Origin: Tepidimonas aquatica
Lineage (GTDB): Bacteria; Pseudomonadota; Gammaproteobacteria; Burkholderiales; Burkholderiaceae_C
Direction of reading: 5' to 3'
NCBI RefSeq assembly: GCF_007556585.1
Contig: NZ_VJNA01000001.1
Span: 1 to 64,000, forward strand
Length of the DNA stretch: 64,000 nucleotides
The notes under the pieces are model-generated. The model was not told the origin of the DNA. It saw nothing but the letters and a program-made list of their open reading frames with translations, and searched no databases. Of the stretch, positions 29,598 through 42,037 are shown piece by piece (position 1 is the first letter of the stretch; every line of letters begins with the position of its first letter). A program made the translations under genes and the position numbers.

Positions 29598-30848
29598 TCA
29601 ATCCCACGACAAGGCGCCGCCGGACTGGTACTCGATGACGCGGGTCTCGAAGAAATTGCGCTCCTTTTTCAGGTCGATCATCTCGCTCATCCACGGGAAC
29701 GGGTTGTCCTCGTTGGGGAACAGCGGCTCCAGACCGATTTGCGTGGCGCGACGGTTGGCGATGTAGCGCAGGTAGCCCTTGAACATGCTGGCGTTGAGGC
29801 CCAGCACCCCGCGCGGCATCGTATCTTCGGCGTAGCGGTATTCCAGGTCCACCGCGGTGAGGAACAGCTCCTTGATCTCGCGCTTGAACTCCGGCGTCCA
29901 CAGGTGCGGGTTCTCCAGCTTGAGCTGGTTGATCATGTCGATGCCGAAGTTGCAGTGCATCGACTCGTCACGCAGGATGTACTGGTACTGCTCGGCCGCG
30001 CCGGTCATTTTGTTTTGACGGCCCAGCGCCAGGATTTGCGTAAAGCCGACGTAGAAAAACAGCCCCTCCATCAGGCAGGCAAAAACGATCAAGCTCTTGA
30101 GCAGCTTTTGGTCGTTTTCCGGCGTACCGGTTTTGAACGCCGGGTCCATGATCGCGTCGATGAACGGGATCAGGAACTCGTCCTTGTCGCGGATCGATGG
30201 GATTTCGTGGTAGGCGTTGAAGATTTCGCCTTCGTCCAGTCCCAGCGACTCCACGATGTACTGGTAGGCGTGGGTGTGGATGGCTTCTTCGAACGCTTGG
30301 CGCAGCAGGAACTGGCGGCATTCCGGCGCGGTGATGTGGCGGTAGGTGCCCAGCGTGATGTTGTTGGCCGCCAGCGAGTCGGCGGTGACAAAGAAGCCGA
30401 GGTTGCGCTTGACGATGCGGCGCTCATCCTCGGTCAAGCCGTTGGGGTCTTTCCACAGCGCAATGTCGCGCGACATGTTGATTTCCTGCGGCATCCAGTG
30501 GTTGGCGCAGGAGGCGAGGTATTTTTCCCAGGCCCACTTGTATTTGAACGGCACGAGCTGGTTGACGTCGGTCTGGCCGTTGATGATGCGTTTGTCGGCC
30601 ACGTTGACGCGGCGAAAACTGGCCGCCTGCGCGCGCGACGCCTGCGTGGGGCCGCTGGCGGGCGGCGTGGCGGTTGCGCTGGCGGCCACATGGGCCGCGA
30701 CGGGGGAGACGTAGTCCAAGCCCGCGGCGGCCGCTGCGGGTTGCACGCCCAACACCCCGCCGGCATTCGGGGGGGTGCCGGCACCGCCAGCAGCGTGGCG
30801 CGTGGGGTTGGTTGTCACGGTCGGGGTGGTGTCGTCCCAGGTCAACAT
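29598..30848 (-). CDS. nrdB: Ribonucleotide reductase, beta subunit (class Ia)
   Basis: This 416-aa subunit holds the di-iron/tyrosyl radical. After an Ala/Pro-rich, poorly conserved N-terminus of about 75 residues, the ferritin-like core carries the ligands: E in the [26 protein letters not shown] segment (ExxH), and E/ExxH in [13 protein letters not shown]. The C-terminal tail that binds NrdA is present. The start is ATG 30848 ([10 protein letters not shown]). It follows nrdA by 146 bp. Confidence 0.96.
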   Translation of the reverse strand: MLTWDDTTPTVTTNPTRHAAGGAGTPPNAGGVLGVQPAAAAAGLDYVSPVAAHVAASATATPPASGPTQASRAQAASFRRVNVADKRIINGQTDVNQLVPFKYKWAWEKYLASCANHWMPQEINMSRDIALWKDPNGLTEDERRIVKRNLGFFVTADSLAANNITLGTYRHITAPECRQFLLRQAFEEAIHTHAYQYIVESLGLDEGEIFNAYHEIPSIRDKDEFLIPFIDAIMDPAFKTGTPENDQKLLKSLIVFACLMEGLFFYVGFTQILALGRQNKMTGAAEQYQYILRDESMHCNFGIDMINQLKLENPHLWTPEFKREIKELFLTAVDLEYRYAEDTMPRGVLGLNASMFKGYLRYIANRRATQIGLEPLFPNEDNPFPWMSEMIDLKKERNFFETRVIEYQSGGALSWD

Positions 30849-30994
30849 GGTCGATTCCGTTTCGTTTCCATTATTCAAAGATGGCTGTGCCTTGACAAGG
30901 GAAGGCCGGCAAAAACGCTGCGCGGGCGGCTGCAGCAGTGTGGCCGAGGCGGCGTTGTTGGATCGACCTTCCCTTGGACGTACAGACCGGCTGC

Positions 30995-33865
<2,871 letters not shown>

Positions 33866-33909
33866 GGTTCCTCGCGGATCGTCGGCGGATCAGGGTTGTG
33901 TGCGGCGCA

Positions 33910-33925
33910 ACACTAGATCTAGTGT
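33910..33925 (-). promoter_or_regulatory. NrdR box 1 upstream of nrdA
   Basis: A perfect 16-bp palindrome ACACTAGATCTAGTGT fits the NrdR consensus. Its start is 32 bp (about three helical turns) from the second box. Confidence 0.93.
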
Positions 33926-33941
33926 GCACGGCGGCCGAAAA

Positions 33942-33957
33942 ACACTACCGCTAGTGT
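33942..33957 (-). promoter_or_regulatory. NrdR box 2 overlapping the nrdA -10 element
   Basis: ACACTACCGCTAGTGT is the second near-palindromic NrdR box and covers five of the six bases of the -10 hexamer, so binding of NrdR (with dATP/ATP) would block RNA polymerase directly. Confidence 0.92.
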
Positions 33958-33980
33958 AGCGGGGCTGGCGCGGGGTGCAA
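33953..33980 (-). promoter_or_regulatory. nrdAB promoter
   Basis: Read on the minus strand: TTGCAC (33975-33980), 16-nt spacer, TACACT (33953-33958). Location and the overlapping NrdR boxes support it. Confidence 0.75.
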
Positions 33981-34033
33981 GCGCGTGGGGGTAGAAATTT
34001 TTTACGACGCCGCGTGGCGGCGATAGCCTGGGG

Positions 34034-34645
34034 TCAACCCGAGGTGGGGGCGGCCGGCGCCGTGCTGGCAAACCAGGCCGCGGGCCAGCCGGTCAGCCGC
34101 ACTAGCCGTGCCCAGTCGAACCCCGGGCCGGGGTCGGCCTTGCGCCCGGGGGCGATGTGCTCGTGCCCGGCCACCGCGCGCAGTGTCGGCAGGTGCGCGC
34201 GCAGCGTGGCCAGCAGCGCCGCCAGCGCGGGGTACTGCGCGTCGGCAAACGGGGTGCCTTCCAAGCCTTCGAGCTCGATGCCGATGGAGTAGTCGTTGCA
34301 GTTGTCGTGCCCCTGCCAGCAGGAGCGGCCAGCGTGCCAGGCGCGGCGCTCGCAGGCGACGAACTGCACCAGCTCGCCGTTGCGGCGGATGAGGAAGTGC
34401 GCCGACACCTCCAGCCCGCGGATGGACTGGAAGTACGGGTGCGCGTCCCAGTCGAGCGTGTTGGTGAACAGCTGCTCGATGTACGGGCCGCCGTAGTGCC
34501 CGGGCGGCAGACTGATCGAGTGCAGCACGACCAGCCACGGTTGCACACCGGCCGGCCGCGGCCCGTGGTTCGGCGACGGCACGTGGCGGGCGGTGGGGAG
34601 CCACAGGCCCGCTGTGCCCGCTGCGGTGGTGACGTCAGTGGCCAT
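34034..34645 (-). CDS. ampD: 1,6-anhydro-N-acetylmuramyl-L-alanine amidase AmpD
   Basis: This 203-aa zinc amidase cleaves the anhydromuropeptide peptide stem in cell-wall recycling. VVLHSISLPPGHYGG has the first His ligand, VSAHFLIRRNGELVQFV and NDYSIGIELEG are core strands, and VAGHEHIAPGRKADPGPGFDW holds the second His and the Lys-x-Asp catalytic motif. Its ATG lies 8 bp after the gspF stop on the same strand, so it appears to be the last gene of the T2SS operon, an unusual companion. Confidence 0.95.
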   Translation of the reverse strand: MATDVTTAAGTAGLWLPTARHVPSPNHGPRPAGVQPWLVVLHSISLPPGHYGGPYIEQLFTNTLDWDAHPYFQSIRGLEVSAHFLIRRNGELVQFVACERRAWHAGRSCWQGHDNCNDYSIGIELEGLEGTPFADAQYPALAALLATLRAHLPTLRAVAGHEHIAPGRKADPGPGFDWARLVRLTGWPAAWFASTAPAAPTSG

Positions 34646-34653
34646 GGCGTGTG

Positions 34654-35853
34654 TCAGCGCACCAACTGGTTGAGTTGGATGATCGGCAGCATCACCGCCA
34701 GCACGATGACCAGCACCACGCCGCCCATGGCGATGATCAGCAGCGGCTCCAGCCACGTGGTCAGGCGCAGCGTGCGGCGTTGGGCGTCGTCGGCCATCTG
34801 CTGCGCGGCGCGGTGCAGCATCGTGCCCAGCTGGCCGGTTTGCTCGCCCAACCGGGCGAAGGTGACGACCAGGCCACCCAGGTCGGGCTGGGTGGCCAGC
34901 GCTGCGGCCAGCGGGGCGCCTTCGCGCACCAGCGCCAGCGCCGCGTCGGCTTGGCCACGCAGCACGTGGTTGCGCAGGGTTTGGTTGGCGGTGTGCAGCG
35001 CACGCAGCAGCGGCACGCCGGCTTGCACCAACAGCGCCAGCGTGGCGGCCCAGCGGCTCAGGTCGTACTGCCGCGCCAGGCGGCCCAGCAGCGGCAGGCG
35101 CAGCCACGCGCGGTCGGTGCGCAGCCGCCCGGCAGGCCAGCGGCGCACCGCGCGCCACCCCAAGCCGACCGCGACCCCGAGCGGCAGCAGCAGCCAGCCC
35201 CATTGGCGCAGCAGGTGGCTGGCCTGCAGCACCACGGTCGTCAACCACGGCAGGGCACGCTTGCTGCTGGCAAACGCCTGCGCCACCTGGGGCACCACGT
35301 AGGTCATCAAAAACACCACGATGGCCAGCGCGAACACGGTCAGGATGGCTGGGTACAGCGCTGCCGACAGCACTTTGTGGCGCAGCGCGTCGGCCGCCTC
35401 ACGCTCGTCGGCCAGCCGTTGCAGCACCGTGCCGAGCTGGCCGCTGGCTTCCCCCGCCGCGACGACGGCGCAGTACGGCGCATCGAACAGGTGGGGCTGG
35501 CGTTGCAGGGCTTGGGCAAGGGTGCTGCCGCCGCCGACGTCGGCCCGCAACTCGGTCAGCACCGCGTGCTGGCGGGGGTCTTCGACCTCGTCGGCCAGGG
35601 CGGCCAGCGCGCGCTCCAGCGGCAGGCCCGAGCCGACCAGCACCGCCAGTTGGCGTGTCCAGTTGGCCAGTTCGGTGGCCGTCCAGCCGCGCCGGGCGCG
35701 GCCCAACCGCCGTGGTGCTCGCGGTTGCACCTTCAGCGGCACCCAGCCTTGGGCACGCAGCTGCGCCCGCGCCGCGCGGTCGTTGTCAGCGCTCAGGGTA
35801 CCGCGCCGCGTCCGGCCGTCGGCGTCCAGGGCCTGGTAACGAAAGCTGGGCAT
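34654..35853 (-). CDS. gspF: Type II secretion platform protein GspF
   Basis: This 399-aa protein has two T2SSF domains (about residues 65-190 and 265-390), including LANWTRQLAVLVGSGLPLERAL and the matching ATLALLVQAGVPLLRAL, and three membrane helices. It is the inner-membrane platform of the T2SS. It follows gspE by 19 bp. Confidence 0.95.
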   Translation of the reverse strand: MPSFRYQALDADGRTRRGTLSADNDRAARAQLRAQGWVPLKVQPRAPRRLGRARRGWTATELANWTRQLAVLVGSGLPLERALAALADEVEDPRQHAVLTELRADVGGGSTLAQALQRQPHLFDAPYCAVVAAGEASGQLGTVLQRLADEREAADALRHKVLSAALYPAILTVFALAIVVFLMTYVVPQVAQAFASSKRALPWLTTVVLQASHLLRQWGWLLLPLGVAVGLGWRAVRRWPAGRLRTDRAWLRLPLLGRLARQYDLSRWAATLALLVQAGVPLLRALHTANQTLRNHVLRGQADAALALVREGAPLAAALATQPDLGGLVVTFARLGEQTGQLGTMLHRAAQQMADDAQRRTLRLTTWLEPLLIIAMGGVVLVIVLAVMLPIIQLNQLVR

Positions 35854-35872
35854 CGGGTCGTCCTGCCAACGG

Positions 35873-37288
35873 TCAGTCGCGCGTGACGCGCCACACTTCC
35901 TCGGCCGTTGTCAGCTCCTGGTCGACCAGCGCTTGCCCGGCCTGGCGCAGCGGCGTCATGCCGCCGGCCAGCGCACGCTCGCGCAGCGCTGCTTCGGGCG
36001 CCCGTTCATGGATGAGCGAGCGCATGGAGTCGTCAACGACCATCAACTCGAACATGCCGGTGCGCCCTTGGTAGCCGCTGCGGCCGCACGCGTCGCAACC
36101 GGTGCCGCGGCAGCTGGGGCAGACCTTGCGCACCAGGCGTTGCGCCAGCACGCCCAGCAGCGAGCTGGACAGCAAAAAGGGCTCGATGCCCATGTCGATC
36201 AGCCGGGTCACGGCGCTGGGCGCATCGTTGGTGTGCAGCGTGGCCAGCACCAAGTGGCCGGTCAGCGACGCCTGGATGGCGATCTGCGCGGTCTCGTGGT
36301 CGCGGATCTCGCCGATCATGATGACGTCGGGGTCCTGGCGCAGGATCGCGCGCAGCGCCTTGGCAAACGTCAGGTCGATCTTGGGGTTGACCTGCGTCTG
36401 GCCGATGCCGGGCAGCTCGTATTCGATCGGGTCTTCCACCGTCATGATGTTGAGCCGCTGCGCGTCCAGGCGCTGGAGCGCCGCGTAGAGCGTGGTGGTC
36501 TTGCCGCTGCCGGTGGGGCCGGTGACGAGCACGATGCCGTGCGGCTGCGCGACCAGGCGCTCGAACGCCTGCAGCGTTGCGCCCTGCATGCCGACGGCTT
36601 CCAGGCTGAGCACGCCGTCGGACTTGTCCAGCAGGCGCAGCACGGCGCGCTCCCCGTGGGCGCTGGGCAGGGTGGAGACGCGCACGTCCACCGCGCGGCC
36701 ACCCAGCCGCAGCGCGATGCGCCCGTCCTGCGGCAGGCGCTTCTCGGCGATGTCGAGCTCGGCCATGATCTTCAGGCGCGAGATCAGCGCCGCGTGCAGC
36801 GCCCGGTTGGGCTGCACCACCTCGCGCAGCGTGCCATCGACGCGAAAGCGAACGCTGGAGTGGCGCTCGTACGGCTCGATGTGGATGTCGCTGGCGCGCT
36901 CGCGCACCGCCTGCGTCAGCAGCGCGTTGAGCATGCGGATGATGGGCGCGTCGTCGGCGGCTTCGAGCAGGTCCTCGATCTGCGGCAAATCCTGCATCAG
37001 CTTGGAAAGGTCGGCCACGCTTTCGACCTCGCTGACCACGGCAGCCGCAGTGGATGCCGTGCCGCCCGCGTAGGCAGCCTGCAGCCGTGCGTCGAAGTCC
37101 TGCGCGGCACACAGTTGCCAGCGGCACGGGCCGTGCACGCGCTGCACCTCGGCCACGGCGGCCGCGGTGGCGGCGCTGGGCGGGCCATCGTGGCGCACCA
37201 GCAACCAGCGCTCGCCGCGGTCCAGCTGCAACAGCACGCCGTGCGCGCGCGCCCACGCGTACGGCAGGGGGTGGGTGGCACTGCTCAT
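35873..37288 (-). CDS. gspE: Type II secretion ATPase GspE
   Basis: This 471-aa motor ATPase has an N-terminal domain that binds GspL, then the RecA core with GPTGSGKTTT (Walker A), DPDVIMIGEIRD (Walker B) and HLVLATLHTNDAPSAV (His box). A zinc knuckle (CPSC, CDAC) is present. The N-terminal part is shorter than in PilB, consistent with GspE. ATG 37288 overlaps the gspD stop by ATGA; an earlier in-frame start at 37462 lies inside gspD. Confidence 0.95.
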   Translation of the reverse strand: MSSATHPLPYAWARAHGVLLQLDRGERWLLVRHDGPPSAATAAAVAEVQRVHGPCRWQLCAAQDFDARLQAAYAGGTASTAAAVVSEVESVADLSKLMQDLPQIEDLLEAADDAPIIRMLNALLTQAVRERASDIHIEPYERHSSVRFRVDGTLREVVQPNRALHAALISRLKIMAELDIAEKRLPQDGRIALRLGGRAVDVRVSTLPSAHGERAVLRLLDKSDGVLSLEAVGMQGATLQAFERLVAQPHGIVLVTGPTGSGKTTTLYAALQRLDAQRLNIMTVEDPIEYELPGIGQTQVNPKIDLTFAKALRAILRQDPDVIMIGEIRDHETAQIAIQASLTGHLVLATLHTNDAPSAVTRLIDMGIEPFLLSSSLLGVLAQRLVRKVCPSCRGTGCDACGRSGYQGRTGMFELMVVDDSMRSLIHERAPEAALRERALAGGMTPLRQAGQALVDQELTTAEEVWRVTRD

Positions 37289-39474
37289 TGCTCGGGCGGC
37301 GGGGGTGAGGCGGCATCCGGCGGGGACGTTGGCGTCGCCGCGTCGACAGCGGGCGCCACAGCGGGCGTCAGTGGCCACTGCGGCGGCAACACGGGGGCGT
37401 CCTGGATCGGGTGCCAGCGGCTGGGCTCGGGCTGGGCTTGTTGCTGCAGGCTGCGCATCCACTGGTAGCGGTCCATGGCCAAGGCGTCGCCGGCGCGCGC
37501 GTCGCGCACCACCACCGGGCGCAAAAAGACCATCAGGTTGGTCTTTTTGCGCGAGCGCTTTTCGCTGCGAAACAGGTTGCCCAGCACCGGCACGTCCCCC
37601 AGGCCGGGCACCTTGTCCTGGTTGCCGCCGTACTCATCTTGCAGCAAGCCACCCAGCACGACGATGCCGCCGTCATCCACCAGCACGGTGGATTCGATGG
37701 CGCGTTTGTTGGTGATGAGGCCGCTGGGGTTGTTGACCGAGCTGGGCAGCACGCTGCTGACCTCCTGGAAGATTTGCAGCTTGACGGTGCCGTTTTCGTT
37801 GATCTGTGGGCGCACCCGCAGCGTCAGGCCGACGTCACGCCGCTCGATGGTCTGAAACGGGTTGACCGCGCCCTGGTTGGTGTTGTTGGCGGTGTACTGG
37901 CCGGTGATGAAGGGGACGTTTTGCCCGATGACGATCTTGGCTTCCTCGTTGTCCAGCGTCAGCAGGTTGGGGGTCGACAGGATGTTGGCGTCGCCTTCGG
38001 TTTCCAAAAACCGCGCCAGCGCGCTGAGCACATAGACCCCGCCGATGCGCTGAGCCACCCCGACGTTGAAGCCCGCGGCAGGCAGTTGACCCTGGCCGCC
38101 ATTTTGCGTGGCCAGGTTGAGGATGTTGGCGCCGCCGGTGCCGAAATTGGTGCCCAACAGCCCGATGGCGCTATCGCCGGAGCGGCCCAGCACGGTTTGC
38201 CACTGCACGCCGATCTCGGAGGCCTTGTCCGCGCTGACCTCGGCGATGAGGCTCTCCACATAAACCTGCGCGCGGCGCACGTCGAGCTGGTCGATCACGC
38301 GGCGCAGCTCGCGGTACAGCGGCTCGGGCGCGGTGATGATGAGGGCGTTGTTGGCGGGGTCGGCCTGCACTTGGCCGCCGGTTGCCTGAGCGCTTGCCAT
38401 GGTGATCGCTGTCCCCGCGGCACGCGAGGCGGCGCCGCTGGTGGCACCGGCGGTCGGCGAGGTGTTGCCACCCAAGCCGCCTGGTGCTTGGGCGGTCGGC
38501 GCCGGCGTGGGGCTCGCTGCGGCGCTGTCGCCGGCGCTGGCGGTGGCCGCCAGCGCGGCGCGCAGCGTTTGCGCGAGCTGCGTCGCGTCGGCGTTGCGCA
38601 GGTAGACGACGTGGATATTGGCCGCCGCGGTGGCGGCGCTGGGGCGGTCCAGGCGCTCGATCAGCGCACGCGCCAGCGCCAGCCGCGCCGGATGGCTGGC
38701 GCGCAGCAGCACGCTGTTGGAGCGGGAGTCAGCAAGCACCGTCGTGCGCGGTCCCCCGGGTTGACGCTGTGCGCCGGGCAGACCGTCGTCATCCAGCAAT
38801 TGCCGCAGCCAGCCGACGATGTCGCTGGCCACCGCATGCTGCAGCGGGATGACTTCGAGGTCGGTCGCCGTGCCAACATCCAGCGCCGCCACGATGCGTG
38901 CAATACGCCGCAGGCTGTCGGCGTAATCGGTAATGATGAGCGCGTTTTGCGTGTTGTTGACGGTGATCGGGTTGTTCGGACTGATCAGCGGGCGCAAGAT
39001 CGGCACGAGCTGGTTGGCGTTTTCGTGCTGCAGCCTAAAGATTTGCGTCACGAGCTGGCCTTCCCCCGCGCCTGGGGCGGCGTCGGTCAGCACAGGCCCC
39101 CCCAGCAGCTTGGCTTCGGCCTCCGGCACGATTTTGAGGATGCCGGCGGACTCCACCAAGGCGTAGCCGCGCAGGCGCAGCTCGGCGCCGAACTGGGCCA
39201 ACGCCGCAGGCAGGCGCACCGGGGCGTCGGTCACCAACGTCAGCGTGCCTTTGACGCGCGGATCGACCACGATCGCACGACCCGTGGCCGCCGCCAGCGC
39301 GCGGGCGACCGCCTCGATCTCGGCGTCGTTGAAGTTGAGGGTAATGGCCCCAACGGCGCGCGCCGCCGCGGCGGGTGTTTGTGCCGTGGTGACCAAGGGG
39401 ATGGCCAGGGCACACCAGCCCAACCATGCGCCAACGCACCATCGGGTCCAAGGCAGGCGGTTTGAGATGGTCAT
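37285..39474 (-). CDS. gspD: Type II secretion outer-membrane secretin GspD
   Basis: This 729-aa secretin begins with a signal peptide (hydrophobic to about residue 31). It has N0 and N1-N3 ring domains, with a long Ala/Thr/Pro/Gly-rich insertion inside N3 (about 312-360), and a C-terminal secretin domain ending near residue 660, with QFQTIERRDVGLTLRVRPQI and VPGLGDVPVLGNLFRS as the family signatures. The C-terminal Pro/Ala-rich tail may hold the pilotin site. It overlaps gspN and gspE by 4 bp. Confidence 0.96.
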   Translation of the reverse strand: MTISNRLPWTRWCVGAWLGWCALAIPLVTTAQTPAAAARAVGAITLNFNDAEIEAVARALAAATGRAIVVDPRVKGTLTLVTDAPVRLPAALAQFGAELRLRGYALVESAGILKIVPEAEAKLLGGPVLTDAAPGAGEGQLVTQIFRLQHENANQLVPILRPLISPNNPITVNNTQNALIITDYADSLRRIARIVAALDVGTATDLEVIPLQHAVASDIVGWLRQLLDDDGLPGAQRQPGGPRTTVLADSRSNSVLLRASHPARLALARALIERLDRPSAATAAANIHVVYLRNADATQLAQTLRAALAATASAGDSAAASPTPAPTAQAPGGLGGNTSPTAGATSGAASRAAGTAITMASAQATGGQVQADPANNALIITAPEPLYRELRRVIDQLDVRRAQVYVESLIAEVSADKASEIGVQWQTVLGRSGDSAIGLLGTNFGTGGANILNLATQNGGQGQLPAAGFNVGVAQRIGGVYVLSALARFLETEGDANILSTPNLLTLDNEEAKIVIGQNVPFITGQYTANNTNQGAVNPFQTIERRDVGLTLRVRPQINENGTVKLQIFQEVSSVLPSSVNNPSGLITNKRAIESTVLVDDGGIVVLGGLLQDEYGGNQDKVPGLGDVPVLGNLFRSEKRSRKKTNLMVFLRPVVVRDARAGDALAMDRYQWMRSLQQQAQPEPSRWHPIQDAPVLPPQWPLTPAVAPAVDAATPTSPPDAASPPPPEQ

Positions 39475-40268
39475 GGGGGGGATCCAATGCTCAGGTGGGC
39501 CCGCGTTCCATCACGGCGCCCCAGCAGGTTGAGAAGGTTGGACAAGGCGTCGAGCCGCTGCGGGTTGGCCTCGGCCACGCCGCGCAGGTACAGCCGCCCG
39601 CTGGCCCAGCCACCTTCGGCCTGCAGCTGCAGGTCACCGTGCAGTGTGGTGACGGTCATGCGAGGCGGTTGGGAGGCTTGTCCCGCGAACGTGAGGTGGT
39701 AACTGCCCAAAGGCCGCAACGGGCTGGCGGCGCTGGCCACGTCGAGCACCACCACCTCGACTTGCCACGCCGGGGCCGAGGCTGTGCCACCCAGTGGCCA
39801 GCGCATGGGCTGCAGGTCGAGCACCGCGCGGCCTTGCAGGCCCAGCGTGTTCCAAGGGGCACCGAGGGCTTGCAACATGTCCAACGCCAGGGCCGCCTGC
39901 CACGCTTCGGTTTGCAGCCATGTGGCGCCCGCGGTGCGGCCGACAAAGCCCTGCAACGGTTGCGGTGCGCAGCACGGCAGGTGCAGCGTCCAGGCCAACC
40001 CCTGGGCCGCTCCCGTCAGCGTGGGGTGCAGCGTCCATTGCAGCGGTCCGGGCAGGGTCAGGGCGCCGCCGTCGCCGCGCAGCCACAGCGTGCCACTGCC
40101 TTGCCACAGCGTGCCTTGGGGGTGCAGCAAGCGCAGCTGGCCGGCGCTGGCGCGCTGCAGCGCCAGATCGACCCAGCGTGCGGGGGCGTACACGAGGGTG
40201 GCGAGCGCGCCTCCAAGCAACGCACCGGCCAGCGCGGCCCACCCGAACCTTCGGCGGGCGGGCGTCAT
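39471..40268 (-). CDS. gspN: Type II secretion protein GspN
   Basis: This 265-aa protein has one N-terminal membrane helix (about residues 8-28) followed by a periplasmic domain typical of GspN (PGPLQWTLHPTLTG, ALDMLQALGAPWNTLGLQGRAVLDL). GspN is an accessory inner-membrane component of betaproteobacterial T2SS clusters. ATG 40268 (MTPARRRFGW) overlaps the gspM stop by 4 bp; earlier in-frame starts fall inside gspM. Confidence 0.88.
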   Translation of the reverse strand: MTPARRRFGWAALAGALLGGALATLVYAPARWVDLALQRASAGQLRLLHPQGTLWQGSGTLWLRGDGGALTLPGPLQWTLHPTLTGAAQGLAWTLHLPCCAPQPLQGFVGRTAGATWLQTEAWQAALALDMLQALGAPWNTLGLQGRAVLDLQPMRWPLGGTASAPAWQVEVVVLDVASAASPLRPLGSYHLTFAGQASQPPRMTVTTLHGDLQLQAEGGWASGRLYLRGVAEANPQRLDALSNLLNLLGRRDGTRAHLSIGSPP

Positions 40269-40780
40269 CGTGCTCCTCCTGGTGATTGCAACCGGGCCTG
40301 ACCGCGCCAGGAGCCGTCGGCGGCATCGTGTTGCGCCTGCAGTCCGGTGGGTACCAGCCGCAACTGCGTGCGCACGGCGGGCAGCCAGGTCGCCAAACCT
40401 TCGGCGCGGGCGCGCTGCCATTGCACCACCCACCCATCGCCGTCACGGGTGACACGCGTCTCGGGTCCCAACCAGCGGGTGCTGAGGTCCAGCAAGGCCG
40501 CCGTGTCGACGGTCACGGCGGCGGCCGCGGCGGGGCCGGTGGTGGCGCTGCGGCGGGCGTCGGCCAGCGCTTGGGCCAGGGCCGTGACGCGCTGCAGTTC
40601 GGCCCGCGCGCGCGCTTGCGCGTCGGGTGCCTGCTGCAGCGTGCGCCAGGCTGGCACCACGACGCCGATGCCGTACAACGCCAACAGCACGGCAGCGATG
40701 ACGGCCCAACGGCGCGGCGCAAGGGCGGTGAGCGCCGCTTTGGTCGCGGGCAGCGATGGTACGAAGCGGCGTGCACTCAT
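40265..40780 (-). CDS. gspM: Type II secretion protein GspM
   Basis: This 171-aa bitopic protein has a basic N-terminus, one membrane helix (about residues 27-47) and a periplasmic coiled-coil then ferredoxin-like domain. Sequence identity of GspM is low across species; the call rests on topology, size and position between gspL and gspN, with 4-bp overlaps on both sides. Confidence 0.85.
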   Translation of the reverse strand: MSARRFVPSLPATKAALTALAPRRWAVIAAVLLALYGIGVVVPAWRTLQQAPDAQARARAELQRVTALAQALADARRSATTGPAAAAAVTVDTAALLDLSTRWLGPETRVTRDGDGWVVQWQRARAEGLATWLPAVRTQLRLVPTGLQAQHDAADGSWRGQARLQSPGGAR

Positions 40781-41988
40781 CGGCGCGCCTCCTGCCAGGT
40801 CCAGCGCCAAGTGTTGCCGTCGCCTTGCGGCGGCGGCAGCTCCGCGGCCAGAGCCGCACGTTGCAACGCTGGCGGCGGCACGGGTGCGCTCCACACCATC
40901 GTCAGGTGGGTGCCGTCGAGCTCGATGCGCTGTGGCGCGGCACCGCCCAGCGTCCCCCAGGTGTGCAGCCAGCGCTCCAGCGCGGTGGGTGGGGGGGCTG
41001 CGGCGGAACGTTGCAGGGCCTGCTGCAGCTGACGAACCGGGTCGAGCACCACCGGCGCGCCCGGCAAGGCCTGGCGCGCCACACGCTGGGTCTCGGCGCG
41101 TAGGGCCTGCTCGGCGCGCTGCGCTTGCCATGCAGCCAGTGGCAACGCGCCCAGGCCGATCAGGGCGGCCACGCCGACCCCCCCGCGCGCGCCAGCCCAT
41201 GCCGGCGCCGTGGCCACATCGCGCAGCGCGCGCGCAGCCCGCTGCCGCCAACCACCACCGACGCGGCGGCGCCAGTGGAAATGGGCCAGATCGACCCCAC
41301 TGTCCAGCGCGTCACGCCAGACGAGGGCGTTGGGCATCACCTGCCAGGGCAATGCGGGCAGTGCTTCGCGGGCCAGGTCGTAGCAGGCCGGGTCGGCCCA
41401 TGCTTGGATGGGTGTGGCGTCGTCCAGCAACCAGGCGCACACCGGGCCGGCGTCGGCCAGCGGCGCGCTGAACACGCCATGGGCGCAGGCAAGCTCCACG
41501 CGCGGTGTGCCGTCCAACAGGTGCGCCCACAGCCTGGGCGTTGGGCAGGGGGCCGCCTCGGCCACCAGCTGCTGCACCGTCCAGCCCAAGGTCTCGAGCG
41601 CGGCCACCGCAGCGGCCAGGTCGGCGTCGCGCACAGCGGCTGCCCACGCGCTGCCCGGCCCGTCGGGGCCCTGAGGGCCGATGGCCCAGTGCAGCTGCGC
41701 AGGGTCTTGCAGCAGGTGTTCTTCCAGCAAGCCCGCCAGCGCCTCGGCCTGCCGTGCGACCCGACCGCCGGGCCATTGCACCAAGTGCCAGGCGATCCAG
41801 GCGCTGGGCACCAGCAGCGCGACGGTCTGCGCGGACCCCAGCTCACCCAACGCCTCCGAGCCCGCGCGTCCCTGCGCCAACACGGTGGCGCCCGCGTCAT
41901 CAAGCCGCGCCCAGTGCCACGCCGAGATGGCTGGGGTACCGCCGCTGGCGGTGGGGGGCATGGTCAGGCAAGGACGAAGGATCAGCAT
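40777..41988 (-). CDS. gspL: Type II secretion protein GspL
   Basis: This 403-aa protein has a cytoplasmic actin-like domain (VALLVPSAWIAWHLVQWPGGR, then LLEEHLLQDP) that binds GspE, a membrane helix near residue 260 (GVGVAALIGLGALPLAAW) and a periplasmic domain. ATG 41988 (MLILRPCLTM) is preferred to an upstream 42054 because it leaves a 49-bp gap after gspK rather than overlapping its stop region; ATG 41961 is another option. Confidence 0.88.
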   Translation of the reverse strand: MLILRPCLTMPPTASGGTPAISAWHWARLDDAGATVLAQGRAGSEALGELGSAQTVALLVPSAWIAWHLVQWPGGRVARQAEALAGLLEEHLLQDPAQLHWAIGPQGPDGPGSAWAAAVRDADLAAAVAALETLGWTVQQLVAEAAPCPTPRLWAHLLDGTPRVELACAHGVFSAPLADAGPVCAWLLDDATPIQAWADPACYDLAREALPALPWQVMPNALVWRDALDSGVDLAHFHWRRRVGGGWRQRAARALRDVATAPAWAGARGGVGVAALIGLGALPLAAWQAQRAEQALRAETQRVARQALPGAPVVLDPVRQLQQALQRSAAAPPPTALERWLHTWGTLGGAAPQRIELDGTHLTMVWSAPVPPPALQRAALAAELPPPQGDGNTWRWTWQEARR

Positions 41989-42037
41989 GGGCGGCCAGGG
42001 TGCAGCGCGGCGTGGCGCGGCAAGCATAGCATCGGCA

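Noticed and set aside
30896-30976. 10-bp inverted repeat (CAAGGGAAGG and CCTTCCCTTG) in the nrdA-nrdB gap
   Set aside because: The arms are about 60 nt apart with no T-run or known binding pattern, so it supports neither a terminator nor an operator.
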